Origin: Strigamia acuminata
Taxonomy: Eukaryota; Arthropoda; Chilopoda; Geophilomorpha; Linotaeniidae
DNA: 64,000 bases
Direction: 5' to 3'
Assembly (NCBI GenBank): GCA_949358305.1
Contig: OX442315.1
Span: 5,481,875 to 5,545,874, forward strand
This document shows positions 45,401-57,400 of this stretch, in pieces. The notes below the pieces were generated by a model that was not told where the DNA came from, did not search any database, and saw only the letters and a list, made by a program, of their open reading frames with translations. Made by a program: the position numbers and the translations under genes. Positions within the stretch are counted from its first letter, which is position 1. Every line of letters starts with the position of its first letter.

Positions 45401-48400
45401 AAAGTAGCTCAAACACCTGTGGGTGGCGAGGGGTGACTTAATCCTTTGACCAGGTGTTGTTATAATTTTGTGTAAATTTTAGCACAACTGGAGAAATAAA
45501 CACACAAATATATCATACTAATATGATATAATGTAAAAGGTAAAGTGGATTTATATAAAACCTTTAATTTTATATAAATATCACATACATATTAGATGCA
45601 TTCAAATTTCCCACTAAAATGGGAAATAGCGCCATCTAGTGGTGAACTTGGAAGTAAATATGACGTCATGACCGTCACAAAATTGCCGAAACGTATGAAA
45701 ACGTTTCATTTGTCACCCTTTTTTGCTGTTTTTCCCAGCATTGGCCAATTGGCCAATGCTGGGTTTTTTTAACGTGTAAATAACCCGCCCCCTCGTTTAC
45801 CGTGCGGGCCTCGATTAGCGCGCGGGGAAAATTTTATTTTTTCAAATAGATATACGGTACTTTAGAATTGGGCCCACTTCAGAATGGGCCTAAAATTTGG
45901 TTACTAACCAAATAAATCCTCCCGAGTTCGAAAATGGCTCTCAAAAGTGTCAGAAATTAAGTTCTCTGGTTGAAAACGCTGAGTGAAAGCTCTAGTTTGC
46001 ATCAGCCACGCAGCTGTGTGGCTGCCATTGCCACTTAATCAGGGTTGCAGTTAGCAAATCTTGCGCCTGGGACCAAAGTTCTAACTTTCACTCTTCCAAG
46101 AGAATTTTCGTAAAATTTCTGAGATATCGGCACCCTGCACTGGGCTGCCTCTTACAAACGAAGAAATACGGTATTTTCAATTATTAATAGACCATTATTT
46201 ACAATTCTTTGAAAAGAGTTCAACCGGCAAGACATTTTACCCGCTTTCGCCCCTGAAAACAACAGTTAAAAATCTTAAAAAACTGTACTCACATTGTTTT
46301 AATTCAAGATCAATCATGTAGTTTTTGTATGAACTAATTTCCTTTTCTTGCTTTTCAACAATTTGCTCCAAATTATCTACAGAAATAAAATTATACCACT
46401 CCACATACAAGCAAAATAAGAGCATCCGGTTAACTTTTACCTAAACGAACTTTCATTTCCTTGCAGCACTCGTTCTGTTTGGACCAAAATTTAAATAAAA
46501 GCCAACAATTTATCGCCATGCATACCGTTTTTGATTCTACCAATACCTGACAACTGCTACCACCTGTGTTGTTAAATGAGGACATCGATGCTGATTTATT
46601 ACTCGATTGCTGAAACATGAGAAAGTTATACAAAAACTCCTGTTTAACGCAATTACTCTGTATTCTACCTCAGCTTGAAGAGTCAGCAACAATTTCATCA
46701 TCAACTCAGCGTGAGAATTCCCACTTTCGTGATATTCAACTTCCAACTGATTTCCCTGCAATGTTTACATTTGTACAACTATTATTATTTTAGCTGGAGT
46801 ATTTGGCATACCTGAAATTCACAACCGATTGGTGCAAACTTACACTGGTTTAAACAACGGAGACATTCTTGCACATGGTTACTCAGCTGTTGGAAATCAA
46901 ATTTTAGTACAGTCGAAACTCTTTATAACGAATCGGAAGGGATCCGAAAAATCGATTCGTTATATCGAAATTTTTTAACATGGTGTTCTGTGGCCAGCCA
47001 ACCAAACCAGCCATTTTTAGGTATTCGTTATATCGAAATTTTTTAACATAGTGTTCTATGGCCAGCCAACCAAACCAGCCATTTTTAAGTATTCGTTATA
47101 TCAAAATTTTTTAACATGGTTTTCTATGGCCAGCCAACCAAACCAGCCATTTTTAGGTATTCATTATATCAATAATTCGTTATATCGCGATTCGTTATAA
47201 AGAGTTTCGACTGTATTCTTTATCCAAATTCCATTGTGTTGCGTGGACTCACCGTGCAACGAATAAATTTACCATTACAGAACATGCAGCAAATTGGATA
47301 CATGGGACAACATTCGTTATGGCTCTGTCAAACAAAATGAATATAAGATATAAATACACGGTAAATACGTGCCAGAAAGAAAAAAACATGTGTTTTTGTT
47401 TTGTGATGTTAAAAGATACAAAAACATACACGCAAACAAGCAAACACGTAAATCACAACTGCTGTGTTACCTTTTTAAAATCTTTATAAAAAATACCATA
47501 CGAAATCAAAATAAATCATGTAGAAAAAAGACCGCATAAAAATAGAATTGAGTGTATTAGTTTATATCATCAAACATCAACACTTGGTTGAATCTTGTGG
47601 CAGTTTTTTCTAGGTAACAACATTAAACTTGTTTGAAGACAAGCCAAAATAGAATGAGTGTAAAATCTGTAAATATTGTACTTACAAATAATTAAATGCA
47701 GTTTTATGCTGCAGGTATAAGCTTACAGTACTATTCAAACCATAATATTATAATTACTTCAGTCTTGTCCATATCAATCACAAGGTTGCAATAACTGCAT
47801 CGTTCTTCCACTGATCGCGGGTCGACATAAGCTCTTTCCTGAAGAAATAATTAGAATCATGACATAAATTTGAAATTTTACAACCCATAGACAAACCACC
47901 AATAGCCCTGCAACATCTTATCAACTCTCATTGTGACGGTTACACTGTCAAACACTTTGTTAATATAGGACGAACATTTCACCGATAGATGGCGCTGGTA
48001 CGTTTTAGCGGTAATTTCAAATTTCGACAATTTTTGAGTGAATAAAATATAAATTACTATTTATATTTTATTCCACTGCGACTTTAGACACTTTTAAATA
48101 CTTTTGGATGTTTAAATATTAGTTGATTTATTTGTCACATAATTCTATTGAATTATGTGCAAACTCTACACCTGGTGAAGTCACCCCCCATCACCCACTG
48201 TGAGTTGGACTCCTTTTGGATTATAGTCAAAGGGACTTAATCCAAAATGTGTCCTGCGTATCCAGTTCCTGTAGTGGACCTAGTAGAAGACTATGTCCTG
48301 AGTATCCACTTCCTATGATCTGGGATTGGATGGATTTGACTGCCCAGTGATCCCATTGGATCACTGAACAGCTATTCTCCTCACCGAGTATATATCCCCC

Positions 48401-51400
48401 TGCAAAACGGATATAGCTCGCTCTTGTTCTGTTTTTGTTTGATACTGATATTACTTGAGCACATATTATACTTCTCTGCGTTCCGACAATCCGTTGTAGA
48501 AATACTTTGTATTTAGTGTAAGTATCTAGAGTGGGTAGAAGACTCACAGACACACTGCCCGCCTCTTCATGCCAACATTCCGTTGTAGAAATGTTGTAAC
48601 TAGAGTGAGTAATTCACAGACACATTTAAGTGTAGTATCTAGAGTGGGGTACAACCCACAGACGCACTCCCTCCAGCTTCATGCCAACATTCCGTTGTAG
48701 AGTGCAGAATCTAGAGTGGAGTAAAATTCACAGACGCATTGGTAATGTAGAATCTAGAGTGGAGTATTTATATTTCACAGACGCATTATCAGAGTAATCG
48801 ACGCGGAGTAATTTCCCGGTTACTCTCCCGCCAGCCAGGACCGAGTGGAGTAATTTCCCGGCGATGGATAACCTTTCCTGCGAGATATTTCGATTCAATT
48901 CGTTATTGGTTTGACGGAACATTTAAGTCTAACTTAGATGTTGATTGCACTCGGGGCAAAAAATAGCTCGGCGCTATTTTAATATATTTTACTTATTTTC
49001 ATAGTTTTAGTTAAGTTTGTGACTCTAAAATATCATGATTAATTCCATAGAATTAATATGAATATTTATTCTCACATTGTTACATCTCGCGGTAATTATT
49101 GATTACAACAATTATCTGCGATGCGATGTGTGTGACGATACAGAAAAGTCAACCGCACCTCTCGGATATAACCCACCCAGCCTAACCATTTACACGCCTT
49201 TTAGAACCAAACCCCGGACCATTTAGAAGCCAAAGCCATTCATAGATGACATCTTTTACGTCACAGCAATAAGACCGTTACAAATTCTTATTGCATGACT
49301 GAAGCCTTCAAATGATATTATTTCAGGGCTTTTGCCAAACAACTGTATAGTTTAACTTCTCGTCATTTTAGCCACTTGTAGGCATAGTATTTATATAAGG
49401 TTCAAACCGGAATAAATGTTATATGTTTTGAGAAAACATCAGGTTTGCATATTTTACATTTTCACACAGATAGTTCACACTTTAGTTTAGCAATTGCTAT
49501 CTCCAGAAGGTAATCGTCACACGTGGAGGTTCCACCGAGATAGGTTGCATTTTATCGAAGTGAACTCTGTGATCAAAGTGTAAATTGAAAAAATGAATTT
49601 TCTTGATTATTTTATATAGATATTATAATTAGAAAATTTCCGATTTTTCTCTATAAATTTACTGTGAAATATCCATTTGCTTTCAAAAAATTCTCATTAT
49701 CTTTTGGAAATATCTGAATTCGAATTTTTGGATTATTTTGAAAAAAACTCATTATAATTCCGAATCTCTTACGAAAAATCTATTATGATTTTATTGAGTT
49801 TCCCAGAATATTCAGCTATATTCTGGAAAATTTCGAAACCTTGAATTTTGATCAAAAAACGAATTTGACTAGAAATCCTGCTGACTGAAAAATAAAAAGT
49901 TAAAGTATTTTATTTTGCTGGTTAAAAACTTGACCCAGTTTCTATTGTTCTGTTTTCAATGTTTTTGATTATTATTTTAATCTTTAACAAAGTAAAGAAT
50001 GTGACAAAGAGAACCACTCACGATGCAGCTCGGAGTAGGTCATCCAGATGTGACATTGTTGAGAATTTCGGATTAGAAATTATCAGGAATTTTTCAACAT
50101 CGCCAATCACAGCAGACTGTCTTGACAAAGGAGATTTTCCGGAAGCTAGTTTGACAACCAATATTCAGCCACACTTGCTTTTCGACAGTGCGACCATCCA
50201 GTTGTGCCTTTGTGACCAGTGCCCGTTTGGACCATTCTTGACCACGCAATAGGACAGTTTTTCCGAAGCCACTTCAGTTTCAGCAGCTAAGGTTGTATTT
50301 TTTCAAATTATTTCTTAGTTTAATATTAAGCGTGTTACATTTACGCTAGTTCAGTTAAAGTTTATTTTTTCTTTTGTACGTGTATTTCTTTGAGTATTAT
50401 GGCCCGTAGACCTGTAAGAGTTCGTGGAACACGAGGAAATCGTGGAGCACGACGACGTGGTGGTATGTGTGAAACACCAAGAGGAATTGTGGAGTCTGAT
50501 CTAGAAAGCCAGGGGGAAGAAAATGTTCCTAGAGACGTTTCCAACCCAGGTAGTTCTCGAACGGATCCACTATCAGTCCCACATGATTTAGAAGTTTACT
50601 GTCGCCATTACCAATTGGAAGTGACGCAGTTTTCCTCTTTGTGTGAAGCTCAACAATACACGGCGAATAATCATCACGAGAGAAATCGTGTAATTACTCC
50701 CGATGTAGTTGTAACCAACGAACCAAGTGTTTCTGTAGATCGAACTGGCCCTCGTTCGCCGGCCACATATCGCTACCAGCAATTGCCTGGATGGCGAATG
50801 AATGTTGCTCGTGACGACAATGGGCAGTTAAATTCTTCACTATCTGTTCAACCTTTGATTCAGTTACCAACTAGTTCTTGGCGATCGAATTCGGCCGAAA
50901 GAATGGGAAATTCCGGACAAAGAAATATTTCTGCGCCAATTTCCCGAAATTTACCAAGTGCGACGGCTGTAAATAATATTTTACCCGCTCCCACTGGGAA
51001 TTTGAATGATTCTTTCAGAGTTCCACAGCCTCGAACTAATCTGTCGGTCCAACCAAGGGGGAGAAATGAAAATTATCAAAATTTTCAATCTCACACCCAA
51101 TCTGATGGAGATTTTAGGAATTATAGAAATTCCCGCTCTCAAGGTGGACGAGCTCCGCCGAGAAATCAACGATTTCCCGGAGCTCCTGGTGATCCGCGTG
51201 ACTCCGATCCTAACTCGAGTAGTGACGAATCTCACGCTGGTGGAGGGGGAAATTATAACAATAATTTCCACCGACGTAATAATTCTCGTTCTCCACCGCC
51301 ACCTGATAGACATCAAAATTTTCAAGGAGAGCCAAATCCGCCACCCAGAGACCAAGGAAGTCGGTCTACACCCAATTCGAACTCTGCTTCTAATTTGTCG

Positions 51401-54400
51401 GACGAAAATGTAAAACAAATTATTCAGGGTTTAGTTGGTCAAATCCGAAGCCCGAGTAATCCCAGTCAGAATTTTGGAAAAGGAATCGAGATTCCTATTT
51501 TTGACGGGAAACAGACAGAGGTTGCGCGATTCCTTGAAATCGTCAAAGCTGTCGCACTCGGGAAAGGCATCCCTTTAGACGACATGGTACACACTGCTGT
51601 ACCTGGACGACTATTAGGCCATGCACAACGTTGGTTCCATAAGCAACGCCATACTTTTAACAGTTGGCGAACTTTCGAAGCCTCTTTTCTCGATTGTTTC
51701 GACCTCGTTCCACTTACAAGAGAAAGGCGACTTCTTAATGTAAAACAACGAGCCGACGAATCACTTTATAGTTTTCTTCTGCGTTATACGCAAGAACAAG
51801 GTGAAGTGCCGCCAGGTGATAAAACTGGACGTGCGCAATTATTCGACAATCTAACTCAAGAAAGTTTCACGGCGTTATGTACACAAGGAATGTATGGTAA
51901 CTTTACAGTAGATGACATTCTACAATATGTAGGAGCAAATCGCTCTAAGTTTGAAAGTTCTCAACTTGCAGCCAAATTGGAGTACGATAATCGAGAGAAT
52001 CATCCTACTCCCAAACTTCACGAAAAATCTAAGATTTTTCCATCCAAAACCTCACTACGTTTAACGCAAACACAAGATGAAGTTGAAGATGAAGACGAGT
52101 CGGAAAATGACGACTCAACTGACGATGGTTCAATGGAGCGATTATTTGCCGCCCAGTATGAAAAAACTACTGGAAAATGCTTTTTCTGTCACGAGCCTGG
52201 ACATTTTAAAAGAGAATGTCCCGCTCTTGCCAAAAAATTAGCAGGGAAATCAGACTCGTTAAATACAAATAAAAGATTTAACCACTCTGCTCCCAACCCC
52301 GAGTTTAAACGACCCAAACAAAATTGGGTTACGTCAGAAACTTTAGACTCCAAATTTACTGACTTCCAGAAAAACATGGTTGACCTGTTAATTAAGCATT
52401 TACCAGCAGCCACTGAGTCAGTCACTCCCGATGAGACAAAAAACTGATTCAGGGGGTTGTTCAAGTTGCCCAACCCCCGCCTAACGAGTTGTTTCCTCTC
52501 TCGGAATTTTCAAATGATTTATTTTTTCATAAAAAAGAAATTAAAATAAGACATAAGCCTAGTCATCTCACAGTACCTTATGTCGATGATTCGAAGAATA
52601 AACCACCATCGTTGGTCATTTCTTACGAAGCAGTGCCTGTCTGTCGGAAAGCTAGTAGTTCCACTGGTGGTGTCGATGAGAATTTAAAAATCATGACAGA
52701 CCAACTAGAAAATTTGAGTATTTTCAGTGGAAGTTGGAATGCGCCAAAGAAACCGCTTGTACCCAAAGTTTTCAAGTTAAGGAAAATTCTTAAACTTGAA
52801 AAATGGAACAAGAAAGAACGAAAAGTATTGCTTGGCAAACTTTGCAATAGCAAATTAATTAATGGTGGCAAAGATGATCCGCGTATGAATGTCCAAATTG
52901 GAGGTTTGGATTACAACGCACTAATGGACTCTGGAGCCACCCAATGTTTTATTGGAGTACAACTCCTCTCAAACACGGAAATTCCGGTGGAATTCATACA
53001 AGAATGTCCCCGGGGAATGCGTGTCTGCGCGGTCGGAATAGATCACCGACCTATCGGTCAAGTTTGTCTTTGTGTCAAATGGGCCGATAAAAGGAGAGTT
53101 ACACCTACGACCTTCATAATTCTACACAAGAATGTATGTGGGTTGATTTTGGGTCACAATTTTATGCGTAGAACGGGGATAAACCCTAATCCCCGACGAG
53201 CAGTGTTCACCTGTGATGACATGCCCGGATGGACAGCGCCATACGAGACCACTGAACTTAACTGTTGTTTAGCAAGCATTAGGACTTTGGGTCTCCAAGG
53301 TGAAGGAACTCCCACTTCACCTGATTGGGCAGAAAAACTCGTCGAAGGCTGCAACAGCTCGGCGGAAGAAAAACGGTTACTCGTAAACGTTCTTTTGCAA
53401 TTAAAAAACGTATTTCGAGATCAATTGGGCTGTACGAAGGTGGCCAAGCACAGCATCAAGTTTAAACCTGGTGCTACTTGGAAACACCAGCCATATAGAA
53501 TGTACAATCCAGCCAAGAAGGCCATTATGACGGAATTGGTCGAGGAGTTAGAGGCTGATGGGTTAATCGAACCTGCCACTGGCCCTTATATAAGTCACCC
53601 CGTCATAGTGGCTAAACCCGGCGGGAAGTATCGATTATGTATCGACTACCGCTGGTTGAATGCGATCACAGAAGTTGATGCAATTCAAATGCCAAGTATT
53701 GACCTATTAATTCACCATACTAATCAGGCCAAGTACTTTACATCCATTGATTTAACTAAAGGTTATCATCAAATGGAAATGGAGGAGGAGGATAAGAGCA
53801 AAACTGCTTTTTACACTCCAAAAGGCAAATTTCAATTCAAGAGACTGCCATTTGGTCTTTGTAATGCACCTAGCTCTTTTCAACACCTCATGACTACCGT
53901 ATTGGGTGACTCTTTATATAAACACGCTCTGGTCTACTTAGACGATATAATTATTTTTTCCGACACATGGGAAAATCATTTATTACATATTAAAGACGTA
54001 CTTGAGAAGTTAGATGCCGCAAATCTAACTATCAATAAAGACAAGTCAAAATTTGGTCGAACATCATTACGATTTTTAGGCCATTTAATTTCCGAGGGAT
54101 CTCTTCTTCCAGACCCGGACAAAGTCTCGGCTGTAAGGAATTTTCCCAAACCGACTTGTTCTAAAGACATTCAAAGATTTGTAGGACTTGCGAATTTTTT
54201 CCGAAAATTCATTCCTAACATCGCAAATATTGCTCGTCCATTGACCAATATTATGCATGATCAAGCAAAGTTTGTGTGGGATGATCCACAAACAACTGCA
54301 TTCGAAACTATCAAAGATATTTTGTGTGACAAGGACCAAGCCCTTCTCCACATGCCAGATATGAATAAGCCTTTTGTCATTTTGACAGATGCTTCTCATT

Positions 54401-57400
54401 CAGGTTTAGGTGCAGTACTCTGTCAAGACGTAGAATTATTCTGTGAAAAGAAACAGAAATTAATTATGGTCCCAAAAGCAGTCGCGTACGCCAGTCGAGT
54501 GTTACACGGGGCCGAAGTAAGGTATTCTACGCCGGAATTGGAGTGTTTGGCCGTTGTATGGGCAATCGAAAGATTTCGCCCTTATATTGAATACACGACT
54601 TTCACTCTCGAGTCCGATGCTAAGGCCCTTAGCTGGTTGATGAGTACGCCGGAACCATCGGGAAGGTTTGGTCGTTGGGCCGTCAAAATACAATGTGGCG
54701 CGTTTAAAATTATTTTTAGACGCGGTGCAATGAACCAAGTAGCGGACGCATTATCACGCGCTCCACTGTCTGCACTAGACACTCCGGATTATGATTATAT
54801 CGAACCAGAGGAGATCACCCATTTCTATCCAACTTGGAATGGAAACAGGTGTGCATCTTTACAAGTGACGGAGACTGAGCGCAAACATTTTCTCACAAAT
54901 GTTGGCCTTAGTTTGGATTTTTTCTCAGAATCATATAATCCAGTTAGATTTCATGATTCTGGAGAAAAGGGGGAGGAAGAAGGATGTACGAGAGAAAATT
55001 GCAGACATATAGATGTCCACAATTGTAATCACGAAAATGTACACACTGCGCTAACAGATATCCTAAAAGTAGTTCCGCCGACGCGAGACGAAATTATCGA
55101 AGCGCAGCTTAAAGATCCAGCATGTAGTAAAATCCTTGTTTACCTAAAAGGAGACGAAAAATTAAAAAATCGTATCACGGATAAACATTGGTTAAATGCG
55201 ATTCGTGGCTACACTCTCGACGAACCGGAAGAAAATAAAGGTGTTATGCTAATTTATTTTGCTCCGACCGATGAGGAGGAGTTAAACGACTCCGGCAACG
55301 GGTTTAAGGCGGTAATTCCACGCTCTCTCGTGAGACGTGCATTATTCGCATGCCATGGCCACCCACTTACAGGACACGCTGGCATGAGCAAAACCCTAGA
55401 TAGAGCAAAACAGATGTATTTCTGGCCTAGAATGAGCAAAGACACTCGAAACTACGTTCGCAGTTGCACTCATTGCCAACAATACAAACCTAGCCAACAC
55501 CAAAAGCATCGGGCAAGCTATACACCCCACAACATGACCAACCCATGGGAGACAATAAGCATTGACCTGATGGGACCAAAGCCAGCTGGTCGTTCACAAT
55601 TAAAATGGATTTTAGTAATCATTGATAATTGTACAAAATGGATTGAAGTCTTCCCACTAGCAACTGCATCAAGTGAATGCATTGTTAATAAGATGAGCGA
55701 AGTTTTCCACCGTTGGGGATATCCAAAAAAGATAATCTCCGACAACGGCAAACAATTCGTGTCAACAATATTTAATGATTTTTGTCGAAAAAATCACGTA
55801 GATATTGCTCACATTAGCCCATATCACGCTGCCGCTAATATTACAGAGCGGGCTAACAGGACTTTAAAAATGATGTTAGCTTTATACTCAGACATTCACT
55901 CTCACTGGCCAAAATATTTAAATTCTTTTGCCTTTGCGATGCGCACCGCTAAGTCCGAGGCAACAAATTGTTCTCCGATGATTCTTAATACAGGAAGAAT
56001 CGTTCCTTTGCCATTTGACCCGCGTATTACTAAACACGCCATCAAATTCGACAAAGAGAACCCCGAAGCTTATGTCTATAGTATTTTAGACGTAATTAGA
56101 CGTGCACACAGCGAAATGCATCGGAAAATTCAATCGAATTACGAAAAGCATGATCGACTACATAAAGACAAATATTATATTTGTCAATTTGCCAAAGGAG
56201 ATCTCGTGTGGAAAGCCACACATATTTTATCAAATAAAGATAAAGGGATTTCGGCAGGATTCGCTGAGAAACGTGATGGACCTTGGGAAATTACGGCTAT
56301 TCTCGGCGGAGGTTCCTACACGCTACGGAAGCTCTCCGACAATTCAAAAGCAAAAGCGATCAACATACAGGATTTAATGCCTTATATCCCAAGTTACCCG
56401 ATTGAGGAATGGACATTAGATCAGAAAGTCGGTACCAACGAGTCACACCCGACTCCAGATTGGATGGCAGGTCAGGTTATTAATTCTTCAGAATTAATAA
56501 ATGAACCTGTGTCCATAGAAACAAGGGATTTAGTTGAAGAGAAAGAGGAGGAAACTTCTCAGATTTCTTCTAAAGAGGACGAAACTCCTCAAAATCCGTC
56601 TAAAAAGAGGAAAAGATTTCCATCTCCCGTTCGACAGTCTAAACGTAGACCCAAGCCGAACACAAAATACGTGACCGATTTTGTACAACTCATAAATTGT
56701 TTAACACAAGTCAAGTTGGGTTAGGACACAATATATTGAAAATATTTTATTTTTTAAATAAATATTTCCAATCATATTCACGAAGGATTGTTAAATTTTA
56801 TTAATAAAAACATTTCACCAATGTAGATAAAATTTAACAAATGTTTGAGTTATTTTTACACGGCCGATTGTATTTAAATTAATCTACGTGTAAACATTTA
56901 CTTGAAACTATGTTTTCCCCCCTTGGGGTTAATAGAAACTTCGAGATGAGTAATTACAAACCAATCAAATTACTCCTCGAAACTCCCCTTAACCCCTGGT
57001 TTGAGATTATCACTCACTTGTTCGCCAAGTTTTGTACTGGACTGAAATCAAGGATTATTCTCGACTTTTCGACGCTTTAACGGATTTTCGCTGAATTTTA
57101 GTGAGTTAAAATCTAGATGATTTTGAACACTTATCGTTTATTTTACTGATTTTTTCATTTGACGAATATCAGTTCAAATTCAGAAATTATCGACACGACG
57201 CTGATTATCGAAACCATTTCGTGGCAAAATCACAAGGAACCTTCCCGCGAATTCACTACGTGATTTTCCGGTAAATATTTAAGCAATATTTTGTCAAAAT
57301 TAATAATATTTTGACATTAATTGACGACATTTATTTTGGTTAAGCGTCCATTACGGCAGACTTAGAATTTGCACGTGCCGCACAACGTCTTTATCGGCCA

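Larger units (their letters stand above)
34130..45679 (-). mobile_element. Element X: gag-pol-less long-LTR element of the Y family
   Basis: The LTRs are 44253-45679 (5', 1427 bp) and 34130-35644 (3', 1515 bp), with a 4-bp target duplication AAAT. Next to the 5' LTR is a tRNA-Gln-type primer site. Next to the 3' LTR is the purine tract GGGAGACT, as in Y. Its internal DNA, without the nested copia element, is about 3.4 kb and AT-rich, and encodes no Gag or Pol. This is the form of a LARD (large non-autonomous retrotransposon). LTR ends, primer site and tract match Y, so Y-type proteins probably mobilised it. The LTRs differ by several substitutions and an 88-bp indel, so it is older than Y and the nested copia element. 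Confidence 0.85.
34050..45859. mobile_element. MITE (TACCG..ATATCT ends) split by insertion of element X
   Basis: 34050-34129 and 45680-45859 together resemble the element at 32755-33048 (shared ACGTTTTGCATACGTTT-type and CCAATGCTGGG blocks). Element X inserted into its AAAT, which is now duplicated at 34126-34129 and 45680-45683. Confidence 0.6.

Noticed and set aside
48227-48922. Two reverse-strand ORFs (108 and 64 aa), repeated at 60628-61323
   Set aside because: They lie inside the LTRs of element Y and are duplicated only because the LTRs are. No domain is seen.
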